Below, piece after piece: positions 14,958 through 23,167 of a stretch of 25,500 bases of DNA. The position numbers and the translations under genes are program-made. Location of the stretch: positions 1-25,500 of the forward strand of contig CALZHV010000007.1 in the NCBI GenBank assembly GCA_945787485.1, given 5' to 3'. Every line of letters starts with the position of its first letter. The first letter of the stretch is position 1. Source of the stretch: an uncultured Lachnospiraceae bacterium (GTDB taxonomy: Bacteria; Bacillota; Clostridia; Lachnospirales; Lachnospiraceae). The notes beneath the pieces are model-generated. The model was not told where the DNA came from, made no database searches, and saw only the letters and a list, made by a program, of their open reading frames with translations.

Positions 14958-16880
14958 ATGGCAAAAGCAAATAACTATGATGCATCTAGTATAACTGTTC
15001 TTGAAGGACTGGAAGCAGTCAGAAAACGTCCCGGAATGTATATCGGAAGCGTATCTACCAAAGGTCTGAATCATCTGATTTATGAAATTGTAGATAATTC
15101 CGTTGATGAACACTTAGCAGGTGTATGCGATACTATTAAAGTCATCCTGGAAAAAGATGGTTCTGCAACCATATCCGATAATGGCAGAGGCATTCCCGTG
15201 GGGATGCACGAAAAAGGAATCAGTGCCGAAAGATTAGTGTTTACAACGTTACATGCAGGCGGTAAGTTTGATAATAATGCATATAAGACAAGCGGAGGCT
15301 TACACGGAGTGGGCTCCTCTGTTGTAAATGCACTTTCAACCAGATTGACTGTTACGGTAAAAACCGATGGTGCCATCTACGAGGACAAATATGAGCGCGG
15401 TATTCCTGTCCTTGATTTAGTGGATGGCTTACTGCCTGTTATAGGAAAGACCAAGGAAACTGGCACTACTATAAACTTTTTGCCTGATGAAACTATATTT
15501 GACAAAACCAGGTTTAAAGAAGATGAGGTAAAAAGCCGTTTACATGAGACAGCCTATCTAAATCCGGCATTACATATTATTTTTGAGGATCGAAGAGGTG
15601 CCGAACCGGAAATAGTTAATTTCCATGAACCCGAGGGAATTATTGGATTTATTAAAGATATGAATGCAAACAAAGAAACGATTCATGATGTGATTTATTA
15701 TTCCGGTGAAGTAGATAATATCGGTGTTGAAGTTGCATTCCAGTATGTGAACGAGTTCCATGAAAATGTACTTGGTTTTTGCAATAATATATACAATTCA
15801 GAGGGTGGTACTCATCTTACAGGGTTTAAAACACAGTTTACTAACATAATAAATAATTATGCCAGGGAATTAGGAATTTTAAAGGAAAAGGATATTAATT
15901 TCACGGGAGCAGATGTACGTAATGGTATGACGGCAGTTGTTTCTATTAAGCATCCGGATCCCAGATTCGAAGGTCAGACAAAGACAAAACTGGATAATCA
16001 GGATGCAGCAAAGGCGGTCAGTAAAGTAACCGGAGATGAAATTGTACGATTCCTGGATCGAAATCTGGAGGTCCTGAAAAGCATTATCGGTTGTGCTGAA
16101 AAAGCTGCCAAAATTCGAAAGACAGAAGAAAAAGCCAAGACAAACATGCTTACCAAACAGAAATTTTCATTTGATTCAAATGGTAAGCTTGCCAATTGTG
16201 AGTCAAGAGACGCCTCTAAATGTGAAATATTTATCGTAGAAGGTGATTCTGCCGGAGGAAGTGCGAAAACTGCACGTAATCGTATGTATCAGGCTATTTT
16301 ACCGATACGTGGTAAAATCTTAAATGTGGAGAAAGCAAGTATAGACAAGGTGCTTGCAAATGCTGAGATTAAGACCATGATAAATGCTTTCGGGTGCGGC
16401 TTCTCTGAAGGATATGGAAATGATTTTGATATTTCAAAACTGCGCTATGACAAAATAATCATTATGGCTGATGCGGATGTGGATGGTGCCCACATTTCAA
16501 ACCTGCTGTTAACTCTGTTTTATCGTTTTATGCCTGAATTAATCTTTGAAGGACATGTTTATATTGCAATGCCTCCTCTTTATAAGGCAATGCCAAGCAA
16601 GGGTGAGGAAGAATACCTTTATGATGATAAGGCATTGGAAAAATATCGAAAGTCTCACAAAGGGCCTTTCACATTACAGCGTTATAAAGGTCTTGGTGAA
16701 ATGGATGCTGAACAGTTATGGGAAACTACCCTTGATCCGGAACGACGTATGCTGAAAAAGGTTGAAATTGAGGATGCCAGATTGGCAGACCAGATGACGG
16801 AGTTATTAATGGGTACTGATGTACCGCCAAGAAAAGCTTTTATTTATGATCATGCACAGGATGCGACACTGGATGTTTAA
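14958..16880 (+). CDS. Type IIA DNA topoisomerase subunit B (GyrB/ParE family)
   Basis: 640 aa, standard for the Gram-positive form. GHKL ATPase motifs: E43 and N47 (YEIVDNSVDE), D74 in SDNGRGIP, and KTSGGLHGVGSS at 110-121. The TOPRIM domain has EGDSAGGSA (428-436) and DADVDGAH (505-512), followed by QRYKGLGEMDAEQLWET. It powers strand passage by the partner subunit encoded 34 bp downstream. Features are mixed: KTSGGLHGVG and GMHEKG recall ParE, while LNVEKA recalls GyrB, so I do not name it gyrB or parE. No dnaA, dnaN or recF is near, unlike the main gyrase locus of Firmicutes, which favours a topoisomerase IV or a second enzyme. ATG 14958 has AAGGAG 10 bp before it. Confidence 0.92.
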   Translation: MAKANNYDASSITVLEGLEAVRKRPGMYIGSVSTKGLNHLIYEIVDNSVDEHLAGVCDTIKVILEKDGSATISDNGRGIPVGMHEKGISAERLVFTTLHAGGKFDNNAYKTSGGLHGVGSSVVNALSTRLTVTVKTDGAIYEDKYERGIPVLDLVDGLLPVIGKTKETGTTINFLPDETIFDKTRFKEDEVKSRLHETAYLNPALHIIFEDRRGAEPEIVNFHEPEGIIGFIKDMNANKETIHDVIYYSGEVDNIGVEVAFQYVNEFHENVLGFCNNIYNSEGGTHLTGFKTQFTNIINNYARELGILKEKDINFTGADVRNGMTAVVSIKHPDPRFEGQTKTKLDNQDAAKAVSKVTGDEIVRFLDRNLEVLKSIIGCAEKAAKIRKTEEKAKTNMLTKQKFSFDSNGKLANCESRDASKCEIFIVEGDSAGGSAKTARNRMYQAILPIRGKILNVEKASIDKVLANAEIKTMINAFGCGFSEGYGNDFDISKLRYDKIIIMADADVDGAHISNLLLTLFYRFMPELIFEGHVYIAMPPLYKAMPSKGEEEYLYDDKALEKYRKSHKGPFTLQRYKGLGEMDAEQLWETTLDPERRMLKKVEIEDARLADQMTELLMGTDVPPRKAFIYDHAQDATLDV

Positions 16881-16914
16881 AATATCATTCAATTAATTGG
16901 TGAAAGAATCAAAC

Positions 16915-19158
16915 ATGGAAGATAACAACAGGATTATTAGAACAGAATACTCTGAAGAAATGCAGAAGTCTTTCATAGACTATGCTATGAGTGTTATCAT
17001 TGACAGAGCATTGCCCGATGTAAGAGATGGGTTAAAACCGGTTCAAAGACGTACCCTATATGATATGTATGAACTGGGGATTCGATATGATAAGCCTTAC
17101 AGAAAAAGTGCAAGAATTGTCGGTGATACTATGGGTAAGTATCATCCCCACGGAGACAGTTCTATCTATGATTCATTGGTTGTAATGACACAAGATTTTA
17201 AAAAAGGAATGCCATTAATCGACGGACATGGAAACTTCGGCAATATTGAAGGTGACGGCGCTGCTGCGATGAGATACACAGAAGCCAGACTCCAAAAAAT
17301 AACGCAGGAAGCTTTCCTTGCAGATTTGGACAAGGATGTTGTGGACTATATACCAAACTTTGATGAGACTGAAAAGGAACCATCCGTTCTTCCGGTTAAA
17401 ATTCCAAATTTTTTAATTAATGGTTCAGAGGGAATTGCTGTTGGTATGACCACCAGTACACCGCCGCACAATCTCTGTGAAGTGATTGATGCCACAAAAG
17501 CTTATATGCTGGATGAATCAATTTCTACTGCAGAGCTTATGAGATATATGCCGGGACCTGATTTCCCTACCGGCGGAATTGTAACAAACAAGGATGAATT
17601 GCTTTCTATCTATGAAACAGGAACCGGCAAGATTAAAATACGTGGTAAAGTTGAGTTTGAGAAAGCCAAGGGCGGAAAAACAAATGTTGTAATAACCGAA
17701 ATCCCATATCCTATGATCGGTATGAATATATCAAAATTTTTATCGGATGTTGCTGCACTTGCAGAAACAAAGAAAACACAGGATATTGTTGATATTTCAA
17801 ATCAATCTTCTAAAGAGGGAATCCGAATTGTAATTGAACTTCGAAAAGATGCCGATGCGGAAAACTTTGTTAATCTTCTCTATAAAAAAACCAGATTGGA
17901 AGATACCTTTGGCGTAAATATGTTGGCAATTTATAACGGACGCCCCGAAACCATGGGCTTAAAGCAGATTTTAAAAGCCAATGTCGATTTCCAGTTTGAA
18001 ATTGCAACGCGAAAATATACGAATCTTTTAAACCATGAACTGGAAAAGAAAGAAATTCAAGAAGGCTTAATCAAAGCCTGCAATGTCATTGATTTGATTA
18101 TTGAGATTTTGCGGGGGTCAAGGGACCGCAGTATGGCAAAGGCGTGTCTGACAGAGGGTAAGATTGACGGAATACGCTTTAAATCAAAAGAATCAAAAAT
18201 AATGGCTACACAGCTGATGTTTACAGAGAGACAGGCAAATGCCATCTTGGAAATGCGTCTGTATAAATTGATTGGTCTTGAAATTGAAGCGCTGATAAAT
18301 GACCATGAAGAAACAATGGCTAATATTTATCGTTATGAGGACATATTAGAGCGACGAGATTCTATGGCACAGGTAATCATGAATGAATTGGACTCATTCA
18401 AAAAGGAGTATGGTCGAAAGAGAAGAACAGTAATTGAAAATGTTGAAGAAGCTGTTTATAAGGAAAAGGAAATCGAGGAAACAGAGATTATTTTCCTTAT
18501 GGATCGTTTCGGATATGCGAAAACAATTGATGTATCAACTTACGAGCGCAATAAAGAAGCTGCCGATACTGAAAATAAATATGTCTTTACGTGTAAAAAT
18601 ACCGGTAAAGTTTGTCTGTTTACCAATACAGGACAGCTTCATACAATAAAGGTTATGGATTTGCCCTTTGGTAAATTCCGTGATAAAGGTATTCCTATAG
18701 ACAATGTAAGTAATTATAATTCCGAGAAGGAAACTATTGTTTATATTACAAGCCAGACAGAATTGAACTTAAGGCAAGTAATATTTGTAACTGCTGAATC
18801 TATGATGAAAATAGTTGACGGCGGGGAATTTGATGTTTCCAAACGTACCGTTGCTGCCACGAAGCTGGCGGATGGGGATTCTGTAGTAAGTGTAATGTCA
18901 ATCCTGGAACAAAGAAACATTGTGTTACAGACCAAAGAGGGATTTTTCCTTCGACTCCCTATAGAAGAAATACCCGAAAAGAAAAAGGGGGCAGTTGGTG
19001 TAAGAGGCATGAAATTGAATGCAAAGGATGTTGTAGAAGCTGTTTATTACACACAAAACGGTGTGGAAACCTCTATACAATATAAAGAGAAAAGTATTAT
19101 TTTAAATAATTTAAAACCCGGAAAACGAGACGGAAAAGGTACGAAAATCAGAGTTTAG
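16915..19158 (+). CDS. Type IIA DNA topoisomerase subunit A (GyrA/ParC family)
   Basis: 747 aa. The breakage-reunion domain holds DYAMSVIIDRALPDVRDGLKP (22-42) and AAAMRYTEARL, with catalytic Y121 and R120. The quinolone-determining region reads HPHGDSSIYDSLV (78-89), with S82 and D86 at the positions of E. coli GyrA S83 and D87, the sensitive-type residues. A coiled-coil part (about 430-530) is followed by a beta-propeller-like C-terminal domain (about 540-747). I see no GyrA box (QRRGGKG-like) in that domain, which is needed for the DNA wrapping that gives gyrase supercoiling, so topoisomerase IV-like activity is more likely. The start ATG 16915 is weakly supported by GGTGAAAG; in-frame TTG 16897 and GTG 16900 have no ribosome site. 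Confidence 0.92.
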   Translation: MEDNNRIIRTEYSEEMQKSFIDYAMSVIIDRALPDVRDGLKPVQRRTLYDMYELGIRYDKPYRKSARIVGDTMGKYHPHGDSSIYDSLVVMTQDFKKGMPLIDGHGNFGNIEGDGAAAMRYTEARLQKITQEAFLADLDKDVVDYIPNFDETEKEPSVLPVKIPNFLINGSEGIAVGMTTSTPPHNLCEVIDATKAYMLDESISTAELMRYMPGPDFPTGGIVTNKDELLSIYETGTGKIKIRGKVEFEKAKGGKTNVVITEIPYPMIGMNISKFLSDVAALAETKKTQDIVDISNQSSKEGIRIVIELRKDADAENFVNLLYKKTRLEDTFGVNMLAIYNGRPETMGLKQILKANVDFQFEIATRKYTNLLNHELEKKEIQEGLIKACNVIDLIIEILRGSRDRSMAKACLTEGKIDGIRFKSKESKIMATQLMFTERQANAILEMRLYKLIGLEIEALINDHEETMANIYRYEDILERRDSMAQVIMNELDSFKKEYGRKRRTVIENVEEAVYKEKEIEETEIIFLMDRFGYAKTIDVSTYERNKEAADTENKYVFTCKNTGKVCLFTNTGQLHTIKVMDLPFGKFRDKGIPIDNVSNYNSEKETIVYITSQTELNLRQVIFVTAESMMKIVDGGEFDVSKRTVAATKLADGDSVVSVMSILEQRNIVLQTKEGFFLRLPIEEIPEKKKGAVGVRGMKLNAKDVVEAVYYTQNGVETSIQYKEKSIILNNLKPGKRDGKGTKIRV

Positions 19159-19187
19159 TATTTTTTTAGCTTAAGGAAAGGAACACT

Positions 19188-19751
19188 ATGAGAGTTATTG
19201 CAGGGACAGCAAGAAGTCTTCCTCTAAAAGCCCCGGACGGAATGGATACGAGGCCTACTACAGACAGAATTAAGGAAACTCTTTTTAATATGTTACAGGG
19301 TGATTTACCCGGCTCCGTTTTCGTCGATTTATTTAGCGGAAGCGGTGGAATCGGTATAGAAGCTCTTAGCCGTGGTGCGAGAAAAGCATACTTTATTGAT
19401 AATTCCGCAAAGGCTATTAACTGCATACAACAAAATCTTGCATTTACGAAATTGGATGAACATGCTATAGTAATTAAGCAGGATGTATCAAGTGCTTTGT
19501 ATAATATTTATGAAAAAGAAGTAGATATTGTATTTATTGATCCTCCATATCAATCAGGACTGGAAAAGACAATATTGACACTTTTACATGATATGCATTA
19601 TATCTCAGATGATACATTAATCGTAATTGAAGCAGCAATAGATACTAAATTTGATTTTGCCAATGAAATTGGGTTTAAAATAGTAAGAGAAAAATGTTAT
19701 AAAACGAATAAACATGTTTTTTTAAAAAGCATTAGGAAAGAGGTTTTATGA
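19188..19751 (+). CDS. rsmD: 16S rRNA (guanine966-N2)-methyltransferase RsmD
   Basis: 187 aa, the family length. It begins MRVIAGTARSLPLKAP and has the RPTTDRIKETLFN block typical of RsmD, an S-adenosylmethionine motif DLFSGSGGIGIEALSRGA (47-64), and the DPPY catalytic motif at 118-121 for N2 methylation of guanine. The pairing with coaD is conserved in many bacteria. The stop overlaps the coaD start by 4 bp (ATGA), so translation is coupled. Confidence 0.95.
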   Translation: MRVIAGTARSLPLKAPDGMDTRPTTDRIKETLFNMLQGDLPGSVFVDLFSGSGGIGIEALSRGARKAYFIDNSAKAINCIQQNLAFTKLDEHAIVIKQDVSSALYNIYEKEVDIVFIDPPYQSGLEKTILTLLHDMHYISDDTLIVIEAAIDTKFDFANEIGFKIVREKCYKTNKHVFLKSIRKEVL

Positions 19752-20251
19752 AAAAAGCAATATATCCCGGAAGTTTTGATCCTGTTACTTTTGGACATCT
19801 GGATGTCATCAAAAGAGCGTCAGAAATGTTTGATGTATTAGTAGTAAGTGTATTAAATAACAAGGTGAAGTCACCGTTGTTTTCTGTTGAAGAACGTGTT
19901 AATATACTAAAAGAGGCAACAAAGGATTTGCCAAATGTCCAGGTGGACAGTTTCAGTGGACTTTTAATAAACTATGCTGCTGAGAAAAATATAAACATTG
20001 CAGTCAGAGGACTGCGCGCAATTACTGATTTTGAATATGAACTGCAAATTGCGCAGACAAACAGAAAGTTATCTGACGGAAAGCTTGACACCATTTTCCT
20101 TACCACCAGCTTGGAATATGCTTATCTTAGTTCCTCCAGTGTCAAAGAGATTGCCAGTTTCGGTGGGGATATCAGTCAATGTGTTCCCGATTTTGTTGTA
20201 GATTTGGTTCGTGAGAAGTATAAAAATATCATACAAGGAGAAACGTTATGA
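19748..20251 (+). CDS. coaD: Phosphopantetheine adenylyltransferase (CoaD)
   Basis: 167 aa. The first residues KAIYPGSFDPVTFGHLDVI contain the T/HxGH nucleotidyltransferase motif (TFGH, 14-17). RGLRAITDFEYELQIAQTNR and the SSSSVKEIA motif near the end are CoaD signatures. It makes dephospho-CoA from 4'-phosphopantetheine and ATP, the fourth step of coenzyme A synthesis. Its last 4 bp overlap the next gene. Confidence 0.97.
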   Translation: MKKAIYPGSFDPVTFGHLDVIKRASEMFDVLVVSVLNNKVKSPLFSVEERVNILKEATKDLPNVQVDSFSGLLINYAAEKNINIAVRGLRAITDFEYELQIAQTNRKLSDGKLDTIFLTTSLEYAYLSSSSVKEIASFGGDISQCVPDFVVDLVREKYKNIIQGETL

Positions 20252-20838
20252 CCAGCAGAATAGAGCAGATTATTGATGAATTGGAAGAATATATTGAAAA
20301 TTGTAAGCCCAAATTTATGTCCAATACAGAGATTATTGTCAATAAAGATGCTATTGATGAATTGATACGTGAGCTAAGAATGAAGACCCCTGATGAGATT
20401 AAACAATACCAGAAAATCATCAGCAATAAAGAAGCGATTTTAAATGATGCACGTACTAAGGCGGAAAATCTGATTAAGGAAGCCACGATTCACACGAATC
20501 AGTTAATCAGTGAGCACGAAATTATGCAACAGGCATATGCACAGGCAAACGAAGTAGTTACAATGGCTTCCGGCCAGGCTCAGGAAATTTTGGATAAGGC
20601 CACCATTGAAGCAAATGAGCTTAGAATGCAGGCAGCACAATATACAGAAGAGCGCTTGACCGAGATAGAAAAAATTCTTGCATCAGCCATTCAGACTACC
20701 TCAACGAATTATGATGGCTTAATTACTTCACTTAATCAGTATAAGGATTTAATACAGTCAAATCTCGAAGCACTTCATCCGGTTGAAGATGAATATACAG
20801 ATGGTTCGAGCGAAGGTTATGGTCCTGATGTATTATAA
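20248..20838 (+). CDS. Coiled-coil protein, DivIVA/SepIVA-like in position and N-terminal pattern
   Basis: 196 aa, soluble and almost all helix. The N-terminus (IDELEEYIENCKPKFMSNTEIIVNKDAIDELIRELRMKTPDEI, residues about 9-50, shown in part) has the pattern of a short segment, a conserved NKDAIDEL-type helix and a PDEI turn. It is followed by about 110 residues of alanine/glutamate-rich coiled coil (50-160) and a mixed tail. Annotations of relatives include 'ATPase' or 'V-type subunit H', both based on helix composition. Next to coaD, in Actinobacteria, lies a DivIVA-family gene (SepIVA type) with a similar profile, so a scaffold role at septum or poles is a fair guess. No catalytic motif is visible. 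It overlaps coaD by 4 bp and is followed by a terminator. Confidence 0.7.
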   Translation: MTSRIEQIIDELEEYIENCKPKFMSNTEIIVNKDAIDELIRELRMKTPDEIKQYQKIISNKEAILNDARTKAENLIKEATIHTNQLISEHEIMQQAYAQANEVVTMASGQAQEILDKATIEANELRMQAAQYTEERLTEIEKILASAIQTTSTNYDGLITSLNQYKDLIQSNLEALHPVEDEYTDGSSEGYGPDVL

Positions 20839-20855
20839 AATTTAAACGTGAAAAC

Positions 20856-20890
20856 AAAAACCGGTTTTCGAAAGGAACCGGTTTTTCAAT
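20856..20890. terminator. Terminator closing the topoisomerase/rsmD/coaD operon
   Basis: An 11-bp perfect stem (20856-20866 with 20876-20886), extended inward by two T-G pairs, has A5 on the left and T5 on the right, so it can work in both directions. Confidence 0.85.
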
Positions 20891-20926
20891 TCTAATCATT
20901 TGGAATGACAGACAGAAAGGAATATT

Positions 20927-22237
20927 ATGACAAAGAAGTTTTATTTACTTCTATTACCGATTGTAATTGGATTTTCCTTAATTTCATTACAAGTAAATGC
21001 TGCTCCCAGATTACAGAAATGGCAAAATGAAAAACCGGTAATCGTCATTGATCCCGGGCATGGTGGTGATAATGAGGGAACTACTGAAAACAATCATGTT
21101 GAGAAAAATATGACGATGATAACAGCCTTAAGTATGTATCATGAATTGTCTAAGTATGATGAACTTGACGTATATCTTACTCATACTGAAGATAAGGATA
21201 TGTCTTTGAAGCAAAGGGCAAAATTTGCTTCAGATGTTAATGCTGATATGCTTATTAGTCTACATTATAATGCTTCTGAAGATCATAATTTGTTTGGTGC
21301 AGAAGCATGGATTCCGTATTCTTTTCCGTTTAACAATTATTCATATCAGCTGGCATATGAGTTTCTAAAGCCGTTAAAAGAGAAAGGGATATTTATCAGA
21401 GGAATCAAAACAAAACTGAATGATAAGGGAACTGATTATTATGGAATTATCCGAGAATCAACTGCTCTCAACATTCCTTCTGTTATATTAGAACACTGTC
21501 ATGTGGATGAAGACAGAGACGCGGTTTTCTGCGCTTCTGAAGAAAATCTGATTCAGTTCGGAAAAGATGATGCTCATGCCGTGCTTCAATATCTCGGAAT
21601 CAACGCCAATAATTCAATTGAAAATAATTTACAAGAGGTATCCAAAGAAAGTGCAGTGCTTTCCACATATGCAGATGAGACTTCACCTGATATTTGCTCT
21701 ATAGAATGGAAAAGTGAAGACATTGAGAATGGTATATTATCTTTTGTTGTATCAGCTGCAGACTATGATTCCGGATTAATTTATTATGATTATAGTATTG
21801 ATGGCGGAGTTACCTTCAGCGAACTGAATCCATGGCCGGGTTCTGATGCACTTCAAGGCTGCTATGAGGATACATTTACCTGGAACATTACGATTCCGAA
21901 AGGAAGTAGTCCCTCCGTCATTTTACGTGCCTATAATTTATTTGATTTATTTACTGAAAGCAATCTGTATGTCAGTCCGCGTGTTTTTGGTAAGGAAGAA
22001 ACCACAACTGAAGAAAATGTACAAAGCATTGAGGCTGTGACAATTGAAGCTGAAACCTTATATACGAAAGAACAAGAATCAAAAGAAACCAAGCACGAAG
22101 TTAAATTTTGGATATTTATTGTATTATCAGTTTTTATTGCATTTGGATTTATCCTGCTTGCTTTAACCTCGCAAATAGGGGTTTATCTCAGAAGGAAAAA
22201 ACGTAAAGCCGGAAAAAGAAGAAGGCAGCAAAAATAG
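20927..22237 (+). CDS. N-acetylmuramoyl-L-alanine amidase (Amidase_3), membrane-tethered
   Basis: 436 aa. Residues 1-25 are a signal peptide (hydrophobic core then VNA-A cleavage site). The Amidase_3 domain (about 37-225) has all four expected zinc/catalytic residues: H45 in DPGHGG, E59 in HVEKNMT, H113 in SLHYNAS and E189 in ILEHCHVDED. It cleaves the amide between MurNAc and the stem peptide outside the cell. Residues about 255-350 form a beta-rich, Ig-like region of unknown function, then a polar linker. A single strong membrane helix at about 393-414 and a basic tail (LRRKKRKAGKRRRQQK) put the C-terminus inside the cell, so the enzyme is anchored at both topology signals rather than freely secreted. 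Its 3' end overlaps the convergent YlbJ-like gene. Confidence 0.9.
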   Translation: MTKKFYLLLLPIVIGFSLISLQVNAAPRLQKWQNEKPVIVIDPGHGGDNEGTTENNHVEKNMTMITALSMYHELSKYDELDVYLTHTEDKDMSLKQRAKFASDVNADMLISLHYNASEDHNLFGAEAWIPYSFPFNNYSYQLAYEFLKPLKEKGIFIRGIKTKLNDKGTDYYGIIRESTALNIPSVILEHCHVDEDRDAVFCASEENLIQFGKDDAHAVLQYLGINANNSIENNLQEVSKESAVLSTYADETSPDICSIEWKSEDIENGILSFVVSAADYDSGLIYYDYSIDGGVTFSELNPWPGSDALQGCYEDTFTWNITIPKGSSPSVILRAYNLFDLFTESNLYVSPRVFGKEETTTEENVQSIEAVTIEAETLYTKEQESKETKHEVKFWIFIVLSVFIAFGFILLALTSQIGVYLRRKKRKAGKRRRQQK

Positions 22238-23115
22238 TAAAGTATAGTGATTATGGTCAGAATCAACCTGTGATACACATAATCACTAATGTTTAGATCA
22301 GTGTCCTTTATACAACTGTAAGTTTGTGCAATGCATGACAGTCCCCCAAAGCTTAACACAATTAAGCTATATAATGGAAATTCGTTTCCAAGCAATGATA
22401 AACCACCGGTAATTTCCAATATCGGAGCAATCAGCTTTGGCGGTTTATTCATGATGACATGAAATGGTAAACATAACAAATTAAACAATATCATGTAACC
22501 ACCCAGTGATGATATTGCCTTTAAAGAAGAAATGATGGCTTCTTCTATGGATGATAGCAGCATATTTTTGTATGATGTAACGTCTATTTCGACAATTTGT
22601 TTGTTATTATCAGTTAAAGGTATTTTACATTTATATGTTGTATATCGTAGTAAAACCCCATACAGCAATGGTATACCATACATGCCAAACAAAAACGGAA
22701 AAGGCTGGGCTATATTTAGCAGTGGTAATACAAAACTACAGAAATATATAGGTCCGATATTATTACAAAATGAAAGTAAAAAAACGGCTTCACTTTTTGT
22801 CAATTTATTGAGTTGATATAAATCTGAGGTAACCTTGGCACCCATTGGAAAACCACACAAAAATCCAAGAAATATACAGTAAATAACTTGTTTTCTCACA
22901 TGAAAAACCGGGTATAAAAACGGATAAAATATTTTCGCTATTTTTTCTGTCAGATTCAGACGAATTGCAACAGCAGAAAGTATCATAAACGGTAGTAGTG
23001 CCGGAATCATTTTCTGAAACCACAAATTAAGTCCGTTCAATGCATAAAACATACTTAAATTTGAAAATTTCAGCATCAGATAAGTCATGAATAAAAAAAA
23101 TATGGAAAAGAGCAT
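22183..23115 (-). CDS. YlbJ-like sporulation integral membrane protein (nucleoside-recognition/Gate domain)
   Basis: 310 aa with about eight hydrophobic segments. GFLCGFPMGAK (84-94) corresponds to the GxxxGYPxGAK motif of YlbJ, and SFCNNIGPIYF (115-125) to the conserved helix after it; LPFMILSA and LGG blocks also fit. B. subtilis YlbJ (SpoVV) works in the mother-cell-derived forespore membrane in dipicolinic acid transport; assignment to that exact role is inference because Gate-domain proteins have several paralogues (SpmA, SpmB). The start is uncertain: I chose ATG at 23115, giving one helix before the conserved part. The frame reaches 23208 but would overlap the rsuA-type gene. No clear ribosome site is visible. 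The last 55 bp overlap the amidase gene. Confidence 0.7.
   Translation of the reverse strand: MLFSIFFLFMTYLMLKFSNLSMFYALNGLNLWFQKMIPALLPFMILSAVAIRLNLTEKIAKIFYPFLYPVFHVRKQVIYCIFLGFLCGFPMGAKVTSDLYQLNKLTKSEAVFLLSFCNNIGPIYFCSFVLPLLNIAQPFPFLFGMYGIPLLYGVLLRYTTYKCKIPLTDNNKQIVEIDVTSYKNMLLSSIEEAIISSLKAISSLGGYMILFNLLCLPFHVIMNKPPKLIAPILEITGGLSLLGNEFPLYSLIVLSFGGLSCIAQTYSCIKDTDLNISDYVYHRLILTIITILYYFCCLLLFPALRFFLLR
22245..22288. repeat. 11-bp perfect inverted repeat just after the amidase stop
   Basis: TAGTGATTATG (22245-22255) is repeated inverted at 22278-22288 with a 22-base gap. It lies within the YlbJ-like coding end on the other strand, 7 bp after the amidase stop. No T run follows, so it may be an mRNA end structure rather than a standard terminator. 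Confidence 0.4.
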
Positions 23116-23167
23116 GATATGTATTGTCAAATATATTTCATAACAATATAAGAGGGTTATTTTAAAT

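Noticed and set aside
15080..15376. 98-codon minus-strand frame in the GyrB/ParE-like gene
   Set aside because: Shadow of a well-defined ATPase domain on the other strand; no motif or ribosome site.
23124..23152. TTGTCA - 17 bp - TATAAG, a good-looking promoter before the RsuA-type gene
   Set aside because: Transcription would begin near 23159, after the GAGGG ribosome site that best fits the gene, leaving it leaderless. It may still function; I did not list it as a feature.
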